From Anaeropeptidivorans aminofermentans (GTDB taxonomy: Bacteria > Bacillota > Clostridia > Lachnospirales > UBA5962), in NCBI RefSeq assembly GCF_940670685.1, contig NZ_OW711693.1:3100001-3164000 (forward strand): a DNA stretch of 64,000 nucleotides, written 5' to 3'. Every line of letters begins with the position of its first letter. Positions within the stretch are counted from its first letter, which is position 1. Positions 53,526-63,246 of the stretch are shown piece by piece. The translations under genes were made by a program, and so were the position numbers. The notes beneath the pieces are model-generated. The model had not been told where the DNA came from. It did no database searches and worked only from the letters and a program-made list of their open reading frames with translations.

Positions 53526-53810
53526 TTAACGAACCTTAGACTTCTTATCGGCGTCTTTACCGTGACCTCTGTAAGTTCTTGTCAAAGCGAACTCGCCAAG
53601 CTTATGTCCAACCATATCCTCTGTTATATAAACAGGCACGTGTTTTCTTCCGTCGTGAACGGCTATGGTGTGCCCAATCATTTCAGGGAAAATCGTAGAA
53701 CGGCGGGACCATGTTTTAATCACATTTTTTGTGTTTGCTTTGTTCTGCTCTTCAACTTTTTTAAGAAGGTGGTCGTCTGCAAACGGGCCCTTTTTAAGTG
53801 ATCTACTCAA
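53526..53810 (-). CDS. rpsS: Ribosomal protein uS19
   Basis: uS19 lies in the 30S head with uS13. The 94 aa start [20 protein letters not shown] and include [20 protein letters not shown] and [15 protein letters not shown]. The start follows AGGAGGAAAAAGAATTGAG. The 95 bp up to rplB contain two small hairpins, AGGCAG/CTGCCT and CTCCCC/GGGGAG. Confidence 0.97.
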   Translation of the reverse strand: MSRSLKKGPFADDHLLKKVEEQNKANTKNVIKTWSRRSTIFPEMIGHTIAVHDGRKHVPVYITEDMVGHKLGEFALTRTYRGHGKDADKKSKVR

Positions 53811-53905
53811 TTCTTTTTCCTCCTTTTTAAAAACTTCAGGCAGCCTTTAACGATTTACTGCCTATATGGAATAATCTCACTCCCCAAAGGGGAGGGTAAG
53901 CTCTA

Positions 53906-54736
53906 TTATTTAGTACGTTTGTGAATAATGTACTTGTTGGAAGCTTTGTTTTTCTTCCTTGTTTTATAGCCAAGCGCTGGCTTGCCCCAAGGTGTAGAAG
54001 GTGCCGGACGTCCGATAGGCGCCTTGCCTTCGCCACCGCCGTGAGGATGGTCGTTGGGGTTCATTACGGAACCTCTTACGGTAGGTCTGATGCCCATGTG
54101 ACGTTTACGTCCGGCTTTACCTACTGTGATAAGCTCGTGATCAATATTTCCAACCTGTCCTACTGTGGCTCTGCAATCGATAGGAAGAAGTCTCATTTCT
54201 CCGGAGGGAAGTCTAACTGTTGCATACTTGCCTTCTTTTGCCATAAGCTGAGCGCTGTTTCCTGCGGAACGAACAAGCTGACCGCCAACACCCTTTTTCA
54301 TTTCGATATTGTGGATTTCAGTACCGATAGGAATGTTTTTCATAGGAAGCGCGTTTCCTATTTTAATTTCTGCGTCTGGGCCGCTTACTAAAACATCGCC
54401 AACTTTTAATCCGTAAGGAGCTAAAATATATCTTTTCTCTCCATCGGCGTAGAATAAAAGCGCTATATTAGCAGTTCTGTTAGGATCGTATTCGATTCCC
54501 TTAACTGTTGCCGGCACTCCGTCTTTATTTCTTTTAAAGTCGATGATTCTGTATTTTTTCTTGGCTCCGCCGCCGTGATGACGAACGGTAATTTTACCCT
54601 GGTTGTTTCTGCCGCTGAACTTCTTAATCTGAACAACGAGGCTTTTTTCCGGTGTGCTCTTAGTGATCTCGGAAAAATCAGAAACCGTCATATGTCTTCT
54701 TGACGGGGTATATGGTTTATATCTTTTAACGCCCAC
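53906..54736 (-). CDS. rplB: Ribosomal protein uL2
   Basis: uL2 is needed for subunit association and lies near the peptidyl transferase centre. The 276 aa include [40 protein letters not shown] and the C-terminal [11 protein letters not shown] with the functionally important His. The start follows AGAAAGGAAGTAAAATCGTG. It is separated from rplW by 170 bp. Confidence 0.98.
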   Translation of the reverse strand: MGVKRYKPYTPSRRHMTVSDFSEITKSTPEKSLVVQIKKFSGRNNQGKITVRHHGGGAKKKYRIIDFKRNKDGVPATVKGIEYDPNRTANIALLFYADGEKRYILAPYGLKVGDVLVSGPDAEIKIGNALPMKNIPIGTEIHNIEMKKGVGGQLVRSAGNSAQLMAKEGKYATVRLPSGEMRLLPIDCRATVGQVGNIDHELITVGKAGRKRHMGIRPTVRGSVMNPNDHPHGGGEGKAPIGRPAPSTPWGKPALGYKTRKKNKASNKYIIHKRTK

Positions 54737-54906
54737 GATTTTACTTCCTTTCTATGGTATGGTTAATGGCGTGTCTGAAAAGAGAATTTATACTCTTTTC
54801 AAGCACTTATTGTAATTTTCCATACTTTTCTCTGTCCCATACTTTTGAAGCGAGGCTTCTAAACAGATAATTTGCGAAAAATTACTGATAAAGAGTTATC
54901 AATAGA
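54737..54906. other. Spacer between rplW and rplB with small hairpins
   Basis: This 170-bp spacer inside the S10 operon has TGAAAAGAG/CTCTTTTCA (54774-54799) and GAAGC/GCTTC (54848-54860) hairpins and no gene. It resembles, less regularly, the array between rpsH and rplF. Confidence 0.45.
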
Positions 54907-55206
54907 TTACATTCCCTGGAATAACTCTATTTCTTTGCTTTCAGCCTTAAGCTGAACAATTGCTTTTTTCTTCTTTGCAGTAAGACCGGAGGTTGCGCCT
55001 CTTCTTCTTACTTTGCCTTTTAAGTTGATTGTGTTTACATATTCAACTTTTGTTCCTTCAAACATCTTCTCAACAGCGTCCCTAATCTGAACCTTTGTTG
55101 CGTCTGTGTGTACGTAGAAGGTATACTTTTTGTCGGCCATGTCATTCATGGTCTGCTCTGTTACTACAGGCTTCAAAATTACGTCATAGTATTTTAAATC
55201 TGCCAT
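54907..55206 (-). CDS. rplW: Ribosomal protein uL23
   Basis: uL23 is the tunnel-exit dock for trigger factor and SRP. The 99 aa start [20 protein letters not shown] and include YTFYVHTDATKVQIRDAVEK and GRRGATS-like KVRRRGATSGLTAKKKKAIV. Its ATG overlaps the rplD stop, indicating coupled translation. Confidence 0.97.
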   Translation of the reverse strand: MADLKYYDVILKPVVTEQTMNDMADKKYTFYVHTDATKVQIRDAVEKMFEGTKVEYVNTINLKGKVRRRGATSGLTAKKKKAIVQLKAESKEIELFQGM

Positions 55207-55829
55207 TATGCGTACACCTCCTGCATTTTTTCAACAGCTTCTTTTGTTACTACGAAATTTTCGAATTTTAATATATCGTAAACATTAATGGAGTTTACTC
55301 CGGCTGTTTTTACATTTGGAAGATTTCTTGCAGAAAGAAGAACATTTTTATTGTCGCTGCCTTCTAAAACGAAAAGCGCCTTATTAAGATTAAGGGAATC
55401 AACAACCTTCTTCATTTCCTTTGTTTTGATCTCGTTTAATTTAAGATCCTCCAAAACAATGAGTTTTTCCTCTATTACCTTCTGGGATAAAGCGGACTTG
55501 AGCGCAAGTCTCTTCACCTTCTTGTTTAATTTAAAGGAATAATCTCTTGGCTTCGGAGCAAATACTACACCGCCGCCCTTCCACTGGGGTGAACGGATAG
55601 AGCCTTGACGTGCCCTTCCTGTTCCTTTTTGTCTCCAGGGCTTTCTGCCGCCGCCTCTTACTTCAGCGCGGGTTTTAGCAGACTGTGTGCCTTGTCTTTG
55701 ATTTGCCAGATACTGAACTACGCTCATGTGAACAACGTCCATATTGGGTTTTATGCCGAATATGTCATCGTTAAGCTCCATTTCGCCTGTTTTCTGTCCA
55801 TTCATATTGTATACTGAAACTTTAGCCAT
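55206..55829 (-). CDS. rplD: Ribosomal protein uL4
   Basis: uL4 reaches into the exit tunnel and in many bacteria represses the S10 operon through its leader RNA. The 207 aa contain [40 protein letters not shown] and [18 protein letters not shown]. The start follows AAAGGAGGAAGTAAG. Between rplC and rplW. Confidence 0.97.
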   Translation of the reverse strand: MAKVSVYNMNGQKTGEMELNDDIFGIKPNMDVVHMSVVQYLANQRQGTQSAKTRAEVRGGGRKPWRQKGTGRARQGSIRSPQWKGGGVVFAPKPRDYSFKLNKKVKRLALKSALSQKVIEEKLIVLEDLKLNEIKTKEMKKVVDSLNLNKALFVLEGSDNKNVLLSARNLPNVKTAGVNSINVYDILKFENFVVTKEAVEKMQEVYA

Positions 55830-55852
55830 CTTACTTCCTCCTTTCCAAAAGA

Positions 55853-56482
55853 TTAGGCCTTAACGCTATCTTTAATGCAGATAACAGAGCCTTTGGCGCC
55901 TGGTATTGCGCCCTTAATCAATATAAGGTTCTTTTCCGCGTCGGCACGTACGATTTCAAGATTCTGAATTGTAACGTTTTCGCTACCCATGTGACCTGCC
56001 ATTTTCTTGCCCTTAGGAACTTTACCGGGGCTGGTGGCGGAACCCATGGAGCCTACGCCTCTGTGATATTTGGAACCATGAGCCATAGGTCCTCTTGACT
56101 GACCATGTCTCTTGATTGGGCCCTGATAGCCTTTTCCTTTGGAAACGCCGGAAACGTCAACCTTGTCTCCCGGAGTAAAGATATCTGCCTTAATTTCAGA
56201 ACCGATTTCGTATCCTGAAATATCGTCAAGCCTGAACTCTCTTAATACCTTTTTAATCGCAACGCCTGCTTTTGCAAAATGTCCTTTTTCAGGCTTTGTG
56301 AGATGTTTTTCTTTTACATCGCCAAATCCTATCTGAACTGCGTTGTAACCGTCGGTTTCAACTGTTTTCTTCTGAACTACTGGGCATGGGCCGGCTTCAA
56401 TAACAGTAACCGGAATCATGATGCCTGTGTCGGAGAAAACTTGTGTCATACCGATTTTCTTGCCAATAATCGCTTTCTTCAT
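55853..56482 (-). CDS. rplC: Ribosomal protein uL3
   Basis: uL3 starts 50S assembly and touches the peptidyl transferase centre. The 209 aa begin [20 protein letters not shown] and include [20 protein letters not shown] and [36 protein letters not shown] precedes the start. The 108 bp to rpsJ hold a GATTACCC/GGGCAATC hairpin. Confidence 0.98.
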   Translation of the reverse strand: MKKAIIGKKIGMTQVFSDTGIMIPVTVIEAGPCPVVQKKTVETDGYNAVQIGFGDVKEKHLTKPEKGHFAKAGVAIKKVLREFRLDDISGYEIGSEIKADIFTPGDKVDVSGVSKGKGYQGPIKRHGQSRGPMAHGSKYHRGVGSMGSATSPGKVPKGKKMAGHMGSENVTIQNLEIVRADAEKNLILIKGAIPGAKGSVICIKDSVKA

Positions 56483-56590
56483 TAAATATGCACCTCCTGA
56501 TCTCTACAGCGGATTACCCTTTTGGGCAATCATTCTAGGGTTAATATCTAGGAGTTCTAGTTATATAAAAACCCTAAAGTTGGTAATTGA

Positions 56591-56905
56591 TTAGTTCATA
56601 ATCTTTAATGTAATATCCACACCATCGGGAAGATCAAGGCGAGTTAACGCGTCAACCGTCTTTGGTGTAGGCATTAAAATGTCGATTAACCTTTTATGTG
56701 TTCTCATCTCGAACTGCTCGCGGCTGTCTTTATACTTATGAACAGCTCTAAGTATAGTAACAACTTCCTTCTTTGTTGGAAGAGGAATGGGGCCGGAAAT
56801 TTCAGCGCCTGTCTTCTTCACCGTGTCGATGATCTGAGCCACAGACTTGTCGATAAGCTTGTGATCATAAGCCTTAAGGTTAATACGGATTTTCTGATTT
56901 GCCAT
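56591..56905 (-). CDS. rpsJ: Ribosomal protein uS10
   Basis: uS10 (NusE) is a 30S head protein and, with NusB, an antitermination factor. The 104 aa start [20 protein letters not shown] and include [17 protein letters not shown] and [18 protein letters not shown]. The ATG at 56905 follows GGAGGGACTTTTTTT; the longer frame reads into the leader. First gene of the S10 operon. Confidence 0.97.
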   Translation of the reverse strand: MANQKIRINLKAYDHKLIDKSVAQIIDTVKKTGAEISGPIPLPTKKEVVTILRAVHKYKDSREQFEMRTHKRLIDILMPTPKTVDALTRLDLPDGVDITLKIMN

Positions 56906-57235
56906 AAAAAAAGTCCCTCCTTCTCGTACTTTAACTTTCTCAGCACGACAGTCAAGACTGTTACACTTTGCCGGGTGTGTCATAAATCTAAACACAAATT
57001 ATATCTTTCGTAAGATTAATTTTCCCGATATTATGTTACAGTGACTTTGTCGCCCGGTTTCTTGAACTGGACATTGGCACCGTGAAACGGCACAAGGAAA
57101 ACCTTGGTATCTAAGAAAAGATATGCCTTCGCTCATGGAAATTACCTGCATTATGCAGCAACCTTCCACATCATCGCTTTATGGCAACTGGGTATAAAGC
57201 CCTATGGGCATAATATCCCTGCCAAATGTCACAAC
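56906..57235 (-). promoter_or_regulatory. S10 operon leader, possible L4-type regulatory RNA
   Basis: About 330 nt separate the predicted transcription start (near 57235) from rpsJ. On the minus strand the leader folds into several hairpins (CAAGG/CCTTG near 57090-57103, CCG/CGG near 57080) and is GC-richer than ordinary spacers. A long structured leader is expected where ribosomal protein L4 feeds back on this operon, but I cannot match a consensus. Confidence 0.45.
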
Positions 57236-57241
57236 GTTAAG

Positions 57242-57270
57242 ATTATACTATAATAAAAGCTCCTATGCAA
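57242..57270 (-). promoter_or_regulatory. Sigma-A promoter of the S10 operon
   Basis: On the minus strand TTGCAT (57265-57270), a 17-bp spacer and TATAAT (57242-57247). The same hexamer pair and spacing precede tuf. Confidence 0.85.
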
Positions 57271-57414
57271 GGTTTTTTTGAAAAAATCCTTTATATTTCA
57301 TGTTTTCTTTATAGAAAAACCATATTTTGTAAAATTTTATATTACACAGGGTATTTTATAGAATATTTAGCCGACATAAGTTTATTTCTAGCAAAATAGA
57401 CTTCTTTTCGATAA

Positions 57415-57634
57415 TACAGTAAAATAGCTTTAAAGCAATAACAAAAACCTATTTTTATAAGCGGTTTAGTATAATAGGAGCGCTTATATTAAGCCCTTCA
57501 TAGTCAACAAAGATGAAAATATCTTTGGGAGCGTTCACCTGAAAACCCTTTTACAGCTTCCCTGTAAGTATTTTCAGATTCACTAAGTATAAAATATACG
57601 GTTTTTGTTACTCTAATTAAATTATTTTACTATA
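57415..57634. repeat. Dispersed palindromic element, long variant (220 bp)
   Basis: Left end TACAGTAAAATAGC, right end ATTATTTTACTATA. It carries CAATAACAAAAACCTATTTT, a stem around GCGCTTATATTAAGCCCTTC, the extra arm AACAAAGATG/ and ACTAAGTATAAAATATACG then GTTTTTGTTAC. The extra arm is shared only with 808-993, showing that both descend from one longer form. Confidence 0.75.
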
Positions 57635-57694
57635 TCAAGCGGAATTAAAATAATACAAGGTAAGCTTGTAAAGTATTTTAGGTGAGTGTCCCTT

Positions 57695-57732
57695 TATGAT
57701 TAACAAATTTTAAACCAAGTTTGTTAATCATA
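57695..57732 (-). terminator. Inverted repeat after the 52-aa gene
   Basis: TATGATTAACAAA and TTTGTTAATCATA are perfect 13-bp arms around a 12-nt loop, 8 bp past the stop of the minus-strand small gene. The minus strand continues with AAGGGACACTC, so the T run of a normal terminator is missing; its role as terminator is uncertain. Confidence 0.4.
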
Positions 57733-57740
57733 GTATTCTG

Positions 57741-57899
57741 CTAATTTTCCGGTTTTTTATTGTTTAATTCTTTTAGGCTGCCTGTATCTTCATCTTTGAT
57801 GTATTCTTCTTCGCATTTACGCTTTGCTTCAATAAGAAGTTCAATAGCGTCTTCAACCTTTGCAGCAAGCTGAAAATACATTTCTTTATAATCCGGCAT
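57741..57899 (-). CDS. 52-aa small protein in the tuf-rpsJ gap
   Basis: Translation gives MPDYKEMYFQLAAKVEDAIE, LLIEAKRKCEEEYIKDEDTG and SLKELNNKKPEN: a charged, helical, probably coiled-coil peptide. AAAGGTGGTTAAAAT precedes the ATG and a textbook promoter (TTGACA-17-TATAAT) lies 31 bp upstream, so it is well expressed. It is divergent from an Arc-like gene and may act with it. I know similar short proteins near phage-like regulators in Clostridia but no function. Confidence 0.75.
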   Translation of the reverse strand: MPDYKEMYFQLAAKVEDAIELLIEAKRKCEEEYIKDEDTGSLKELNNKKPEN

Positions 57900-57929
57900 A
57901 TTTTAACCACCTTTCTAGCAATAACATTT

Positions 57930-57958
57930 ATTATATGGTGTTGTCATATTGATGTCAA
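57930..57958 (-). promoter_or_regulatory. Consensus sigma-A promoter of the 52-aa gene
   Basis: On the minus strand TTGACA (57953-57958), exactly 17 bp, then TATAAT (57930-57935): a perfect consensus promoter. It lies in the 127-bp divergent region shared with the Arc-like gene. Confidence 0.88.
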
Positions 57959-58026
57959 TACCGTTCATGAGTGTTAAATTATGCTATCTTTTTCTTAAAA
58001 GGTGACACCAAAAGGAGGTCTTTCTT

Positions 58027-58194
58027 ATGCCGTCAAAGCTACCGCAATTTACTGTACGAATCGATCCGAAGCTTCTTTTAAAGCTCCGCTATATAGCGGA
58101 ATATAATGCCCGTTCAGCTAATCGGGAAGTAGAAATGCTTATAAAAAAGCATGTGGAGGGCTTTGAAAAGGCCCATGGTAAAATAGAGCTTTAA
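58027..58194 (+). CDS. Arc-like ribbon-helix-helix DNA-binding protein
   Basis: The 55 aa read MPSKLPQFTVRIDPKLLLKL, RYIAEYNARSANREVEMLIK, KHVEGFEKAHGKIEL. The FTVRIDPKLLLKLRYIAE beta-strand plus helix and SANREVEMLIKK second helix are a ribbon-helix-helix fold of the Arc family, which binds operators as dimers or tetramers. AAAAGGAGGTCTTTCTT precedes the ATG. It faces the 52-aa gene across a shared promoter region and may repress that consensus promoter (inference). Confidence 0.85.
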   Translation: MPSKLPQFTVRIDPKLLLKLRYIAEYNARSANREVEMLIKKHVEGFEKAHGKIEL

Positions 58195-58228
58195 TATTTT
58201 AATCATACTCTATATTTAAATCAAAAGG

Positions 58229-58261
58229 CAGAAAACACCATGAATTATGGGTTTTCTGCCT
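58229..58261 (+). terminator. Terminator of the Arc-like gene
   Basis: AAAGGCAGAAAAC and GTTTTCTGCCTTT form 13-bp arms around ACCATGAATTATGG (itself a stem), followed by AATATAG. It lies 35 bp past the stop. Confidence 0.75.
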
Positions 58262-58273
58262 TTAATATAGTTA

Positions 58274-58401
58274 TATAAAAGTAAAACAGCCGCAAAAGCC
58301 TATTGTCTATAGTTTAAATATACAGGTTTCCCCAGAAAGCAGCATATTTTTGAGTCTTTAGGGAATAGATTTTTATTACTTCCTATGAGAAATTTACTAT
58401 A
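58274..58401. repeat. Dispersed element, class I variant
   Basis: Left TATAAAAGTAAAACAGCCGC, interior AAGCCTATTGTCTATAG and TACAGGTTTCCCCAGAAAGC then ATATTTTTGAGTC, right GAGAAATTTACTATA. It shares GCCGCAAAAGCCTATTG with 10394-10478 and the inner block with 39255-39378. Confidence 0.7.
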
Positions 58402-58840
58402 CATGCAGCTCAAAGATACCCTCTTTAGAGGTCAGCCGCTTGGCTTGCCTTATCCTGAGGACCTGAATGGATAGTGCATACAGATAAAACCCTGACTGCC
58501 GTTTCAGGCAAACGCCGTGAAACAATCTGCTGCAGACCTCCGTATATTTGACTTGCTAGCCGTAATAGAAAAAGAAAAGCTGTGTTGCAACAGGAGTTCC
58601 CCTGATAAAAAACACCCAAACTTTTAAAATCTGGCTGAACCCCTGCCAATTGTAAAACCGCTAATAACAATACCTGATTTCGACTAATATAGCTTTTTTA
58701 TAGTTGTATATCCAATAAAATTGGATTGTAAGACAATCTAAACCACAGCTTTTAAGTTCACAGAGCATCTTTAAAACACATCTGCCGTTCTCTGAGCTCA
58801 TGCCTTTTTATACTACTCAAAAACATATGGAATTGTCTTT

Positions 58841-58881
58841 ATCATAAATAAACTTAATCTCTTTTTAAGTTTATTTATGAT
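58841..58881. repeat. Perfect 16-bp inverted repeat
   Basis: ATCATAAATAAACTTA and TAAGTTTATTTATGAT flank a 9-nt loop. It lies about 165 bp downstream of tuf, past its terminator. TAGTATATTTC follows on the plus strand. Function unknown. Confidence 0.65.
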
Positions 58882-58999
58882 AGTATATTTCTTTTAAAAT
58901 GTATTTTAGGGTTTATTCGGCTATACGGTTTTGTTTCTGTTTCATTTTAAATTCACTGTAACCGTCCCTGATTAAACATTAAGAAGCTTTAAACAAAAA

Positions 59000-59030
59000 A
59001 AAAGGGTATTGCAATCTGCAATACCCTTTT
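59000..59030 (-). terminator. Terminator of tuf
   Basis: AAAAGGGTATTGCA/TGCAATACCCTTTT arms with a 3-nt loop; on the minus strand a long T run (TTTTTTGTTT) follows. It lies 15 bp past the tuf stop. Confidence 0.92.
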
Positions 59031-59045
59031 AATTATTAAGCTAAA

Positions 59046-60239
59046 TTACTTAACGATTTCGGAAACGTTTCCAGCGCCAACAGTTCTTCCGCCTTCACGG
59101 ATAGAGAATGTAAGACCCTGCTCCATAGCGATAGGAGTAATAAGCTCGATGTTCATTTCTACGTTATCGCCAGGCATGCACATTTCAGTGCCTTCTGGTA
59201 AAGTGATAACGCCTGTAACGTCTGTAGTTCTGAAATAGAACTGTGGACGGTAGTTATTGAAGAAAGGTTTGTGACGTCCGCCCTCTTCCTGAGTTAAAAC
59301 GTAAACCTGAGCTTTGAAGTTTGTGTGAGGTGTGATTGAGCCTGGTTTTGCAAGAACCTGTCCTCTTTCGATTTCAGTTCTCTGAACACCACGAAGAAGC
59401 GCACCAATGTTGTCACCGGCCTGAGCCTGATCAAGAAGCTTATGGAACATTTCAACACCAGTTACAACAACTTTACGTGGAGCTTCGGATAAACCAACGA
59501 TTTCAACTTCCTCAGAAACTTTAACAGTTCCTCTTTCTACACGGCCTGTAGCAACAGTTCCGCGGCCAGTGATTGAGAATACGTCCTCAACAGGCATTAA
59601 GAAAGGTTTGTCTGTATCTCTTTCTGGGTCTGGAATATAGCTGTCAACAGCTTCCATAAGCTCGATTATTTTATCTGCCCAAGGGCCGTTAGGATCTTCA
59701 AGAGCCTGAAGACCGGAACCTCTGATTACAGGGATATCATCGCCTGGGAAGTTGTACTCGGAAAGAAGCTCTCTGATTTCCATTTCAACTAAGTCAAGAA
59801 GCTCTTCGTCATCAACCATGTCACATTTGTTCATCCAAACAACCATCTTGGGAACACCAACCTGACGGCTTAAGAGAATATGCTCTCTTGTCTGAGCCAT
59901 AGGACCGTCTGTAGCAGCAACAACTAAGATAGCGCCGTCCATCTGAGCAGCACCAGTAATCATGTTTTTAACGTAGTCAGCATGTCCTGGGCAGTCAACG
60001 TGAGCATAGTGACGGTTAGGAGTCTCATACTCAACGTGTGTTGTAGAAATAGTGATACCGCGCTCTTTTTCCTCAGGAGCCTTGTCGATTTTATCGAAAG
60101 CAACTTCTTCACCTAAGTTATATTTAGTATGGAGAACCTTTGTTATAGCAGCAGTAGTAGTAGTTTTACCATGGTCAACGTGTCCGATGGTTCCGATATT
60201 AACGTGTGGTTTGGTTCTTTCAAATTTAGCCTTACCCAT
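59046..60239 (-). CDS. tuf: Elongation factor Tu
   Basis: EF-Tu delivers aminoacyl-tRNA to the ribosome. The 397 aa show G1 GHVDHGKTT, switch [13 protein letters not shown]3 DCPGHADY, G4 NKCD and the domain II/III stretch [13 protein letters not shown]. The start follows AAGGAGGAAAAGAA. Codon use is strongly biased, as expected for the most abundant protein. It has its own promoter and terminator although it follows fusA. Confidence 0.99.
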   Translation of the reverse strand: MGKAKFERTKPHVNIGTIGHVDHGKTTTTAAITKVLHTKYNLGEEVAFDKIDKAPEEKERGITISTTHVEYETPNRHYAHVDCPGHADYVKNMITGAAQMDGAILVVAATDGPMAQTREHILLSRQVGVPKMVVWMNKCDMVDDEELLDLVEMEIRELLSEYNFPGDDIPVIRGSGLQALEDPNGPWADKIIELMEAVDSYIPDPERDTDKPFLMPVEDVFSITGRGTVATGRVERGTVKVSEEVEIVGLSEAPRKVVVTGVEMFHKLLDQAQAGDNIGALLRGVQRTEIERGQVLAKPGSITPHTNFKAQVYVLTQEEGGRHKPFFNNYRPQFYFRTTDVTGVITLPEGTEMCMPGDNVEMNIELITPIAMEQGLTFSIREGGRTVGAGNVSEIVK

Positions 60240-60313
60240 TCTTCTTTTCCTCCTTAAAAATTAAGAAATATTGATTTCATTAATTTAATATGCTTTGTAT
60301 ATTTATCTACTAC

Positions 60314-60342
60314 ATTATATTAATTTTATTATAATAATGCAA
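60314..60342 (-). promoter_or_regulatory. Sigma-A promoter of tuf
   Basis: On the minus strand TTGCAT (60337-60342), 17 bp, TATAAT (60314-60319), with a leader of about 65 nt. It allows tuf expression independent of the str operon. Confidence 0.8.
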
Positions 60343-60436
60343 GCTTTTGTTCAATCCTTAAAACAAGCTTTATTTAAGCCCTGCTCCACTCTAAGGAGGC
60401 TGTTTAAGGAATTAAATTACCTTAATGCGAAGACTT

Positions 60437-62527
60437 TTAGTCTACGCTTTTGCCGGAAATGATTTTTTCCTGAATTGACTTTGGAACAGGATCAAAATGA
60501 TGAACTTCCATAGCGTATACGCCGCGGCCCTGTGTCTTTGAACGAAGGTCTGTAGCATATCCGAACATTTCTGCAAGAGGTACATAGGAATGGATAATCT
60601 GAGCATTATTTCTTGCTTCCATACCTTCTATACGTCCCCTACGGCTGTTAACGTCACCAATAACATCGCCCATGTATTCCTCGGGAACAGTGATATCAAC
60701 TTTCATAATAGGCTCTAAGAGAATCGGGTCACCTTTTCTCATCGCTTCTTTAAATGCCATACTACCGGCTATTTTAAACGCCATTTCAGATGAGTCAACA
60801 TCATGGTAGCTTCCGTCATAAAGAGTCGCTTTTACGCCCAATACGGGATAGCCGCCGATGATACCGGACTGCATTGCTTCTTTGATACCGTTGTCAACTG
60901 CAGGGATATATTCTCTTGGAACAACGCCGCCTACGATAGCGTTAACGAATTCATAAGGCTTATCTGCGTCATTTGCGTCCATAGGTTCAAAACGAACCTT
61001 ACAATGACCATACTGACCGCGGCCGCCGGACTGTTTAATATACTTGCCTTCAACCTCAACGGATTTTGTAAATGCTTCTTTATATGCAACCTGAGGCTTA
61101 CCAACATTTGCTTCTACCTTAAACTCTCTTAAAAGTCTGTCAACGATAATTTCAAGGTGAAGTTCTCCCATACCGGAAATAATCGTCTGTCCTGTGTCGT
61201 TATTGGTATAGGTTCTGAAAGTTGGGTCTTCCTCGGAAAGCTTTGCAAGAGCAATACCCATTTTATCTCTGCCTGCTTTTGTTTTAGGCTCAATAGCAAC
61301 GTCAATAACAGGTTCAGGGAAATTCATGGATTCAAGAATAACCTCGTTGTTTTCAAAGCAGAGGGTATCACCTGTAGTTGTAAACTTAAGGCCTACGGCG
61401 GCGGCAATGTCGCCTGAGTAAACCTTGTCTATTTCCTGACGGTGATTGGCATGCATCTGAAGGATACGGCCTATTCTTTCCTTTTTACCCTTAGTAGAGT
61501 TATATACGTAAGAACCGCTTTCTAAAACGCCTGAGTAAACCCTGAAGAAAGCAAGCTTTCCTACGAAGGGGTCGTTCATGATTTTAAAGGCAAGAGCTGA
61601 AAACGGCTCTGTATCGGATGAACGTCTTTCAACCTCTTCCTGCGTATCAGGGTCAATACCCTTTATAGCAGGAATATCTATAGGTGAAGGCATATATTCA
61701 ACAACACCGTCAAGAAGCTTCTGTACGCCTTTGTTTTTATAAGCGGAGCCGCAGAAAACAGGGATGACATCGGTTGCGATGCAGGCCTTTCTCATGGCTT
61801 TTTTAAGCTCTTCAACAGTTGGTTCCTCACCTGAGAGATATTTTTCCATAAGCTCTTCATCGGTTTCGGAAATTGACTCAACCATTGCAAATCTCATTTC
61901 TTCCGCTTTTTCTTTGTAATCATCGGGAATATCTATAACAGAAATATCATCGCCTTTATCATCATTGTAGATATAGGCCTTCATTTCCATCAAATCAATA
62001 ACACCTTTAAATAAATCCTCGGCACCAATAGGGATTTCAACAGGAACCGCATTGGCTCCAAGTCTTTCTTTTATCATGGAAACCACGTTATAAAAATCGG
62101 CGCCCATAATATCCATCTTATTTACAAATGCCATTCTTGGCACATGATATTTATCGGCTTGACGCCAAACTGTTTCAGACTGAGGCTCAACGCCGCCTTT
62201 GGCGCAGAAAACACCTACGGCACCATCAAGCACTCTTAAGGATCTTTCTACCTCTACTGTAAAGTCAACGTGTCCCGGCGTATCAATTATATTAATTCTG
62301 TTGTTCTCCCACTGTGTTGTAGTGGCAGCAGATGTAATGGTAATTCCTCTCTCCTGCTCTTGTTCCATCCAGTCCATAGTGGCTGTACCCTCATGGGTAT
62401 CGCCGATTTTATAAGTACGGCCTGTATAGTACAATATACGTTCAGTAAGAGTCGTTTTACCTGCATCGATATGCGCCATAATCCCGATATTACGTGTTTT
62501 TTCCAGTGGGAAAGCTCTACCTGACAC
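60437..62527 (-). CDS. fusA: Elongation factor G
   Basis: EF-G is the GTPase that drives translocation. The 696 aa show [15 protein letters not shown] (G1), [11 protein letters not shown] (switch I), DTPGHVDF (G3), NKMD (G4) and a full set of domains II-V, with [14 protein letters not shown] in domain IV. The start follows AAGGAGGAGTAATT. It lies 97 bp after rpsG in the str operon; a CCTTTAAAG/CTTTAAAGG hairpin is in the gap. Confidence 0.99.
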   Translation of the reverse strand: MSGRAFPLEKTRNIGIMAHIDAGKTTLTERILYYTGRTYKIGDTHEGTATMDWMEQEQERGITITSAATTTQWENNRINIIDTPGHVDFTVEVERSLRVLDGAVGVFCAKGGVEPQSETVWRQADKYHVPRMAFVNKMDIMGADFYNVVSMIKERLGANAVPVEIPIGAEDLFKGVIDLMEMKAYIYNDDKGDDISVIDIPDDYKEKAEEMRFAMVESISETDEELMEKYLSGEEPTVEELKKAMRKACIATDVIPVFCGSAYKNKGVQKLLDGVVEYMPSPIDIPAIKGIDPDTQEEVERRSSDTEPFSALAFKIMNDPFVGKLAFFRVYSGVLESGSYVYNSTKGKKERIGRILQMHANHRQEIDKVYSGDIAAAVGLKFTTTGDTLCFENNEVILESMNFPEPVIDVAIEPKTKAGRDKMGIALAKLSEEDPTFRTYTNNDTGQTIISGMGELHLEIIVDRLLREFKVEANVGKPQVAYKEAFTKSVEVEGKYIKQSGGRGQYGHCKVRFEPMDANDADKPYEFVNAIVGGVVPREYIPAVDNGIKEAMQSGIIGGYPVLGVKATLYDGSYHDVDSSEMAFKIAGSMAFKEAMRKGDPILLEPIMKVDITVPEEYMGDVIGDVNSRRGRIEGMEARNNAQIIHSYVPLAEMFGYATDLRSKTQGRGVYAMEVHHFDPVPKSIQEKIISGKSVD

Positions 62528-62624
62528 AATTACTCCTCCTTCATAAACTTAGGCCTTTAAAGAAAAATTCCTTTAAAGGTCACTAAAACTTCTTTATACG
62601 AATTTTATTTTAAATCCGTATATA

Positions 62625-63095
62625 TTACCATTTATAATGGCTGAATGCCCTGTTGGCTTCTGCCATCTTATGCACTTCTTCTTTTTTCTTAACGGAACCG
62701 CCTGTTGAATTTAAAGCGTCTAATATTTCATTAGCAAGACGGTCTTCCATCTTTCTTTCGCTTCTTCTTCTTGAGTAGGTCACAAGCCATCTAAGGCCTA
62801 ATGCCTGCCTTCTTTCAGGGCGGATTTCCATAGGAACCTGATATGTTGCACCGCCTACACGTCTCGCTTTAACCTCGAGAACGGGCATGATGTTATTGAG
62901 CGCTTCTTCGAAAGACTCTAAAGCATCGGCGCCTCTTTTATCAGCTACCTGACTAAATGCGTTATATACGATTTTCTGAGCAACGCCTTTTTTGCCGTCC
63001 AGCATAATTGAGTTTATAAGCTTTGTAACAACTTTAGAATTGTACAAAGGATCCGGCAAAACGTCTCTTTTGGGTACATGTCCTTTTCTTGGCAC
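62625..63095 (-). CDS. rpsG: Ribosomal protein uS7
   Basis: uS7 organises the 3' domain of 16S rRNA and represses the str operon in E. coli. The 156 aa include [40 protein letters not shown] and AFSHYKW at the end. The start is GTG at 63095, eight nt after AAGGAGGG; a longer frame from an upstream TTG translates the Shine-Dalgarno. Confidence 0.97.
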   Translation of the reverse strand: MPRKGHVPKRDVLPDPLYNSKVVTKLINSIMLDGKKGVAQKIVYNAFSQVADKRGADALESFEEALNNIMPVLEVKARRVGGATYQVPMEIRPERRQALGLRWLVTYSRRRSERKMEDRLANEILDALNSTGGSVKKKEEVHKMAEANRAFSHYKW

Positions 63096-63246
63096 GTTAC
63101 TTCCCTCCTTAATCAAAATAATTCTATCAAAGGTACTCGCAAAGGTTAAACCCTCACGTTCATGCCTAATACTTTATATAATCATTCTTTCGGCAGATTG
63201 TAAAATATTAAGCAAGTGAAAGCTTTAAGCACTAAGGGCAAAAAGC

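Larger units (their letters stand above)
57271..57740. other. Gap upstream of the S10 promoter
   Basis: 470 bp hold a long dispersed repeat (57415-57634) and an inverted repeat (57695-57732) directly after the stop of the small gene at 57741. AT-rich elsewhere; no gene is seen. Confidence 0.55.
58195..58999. other. 805-bp gap between the Arc-like gene and the tuf terminator
   Basis: It holds a hairpin GGCAGAAAAC/GTTTTCTGCC (58229-58261) that may terminate the Arc-like gene, a repeat (58274-58401), a GC-richer stretch of unknown nature (58410-58670), an inverted repeat (58841-58881) and an eroded repeat end (58921-58960). I see no gene in it. Confidence 0.5.

Noticed and set aside
58425-58670. 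81-codon minus-strand frame in the tuf gap
   Set aside because: No Shine-Dalgarno, no domain, atypical composition; kept only as an unexplained segment.
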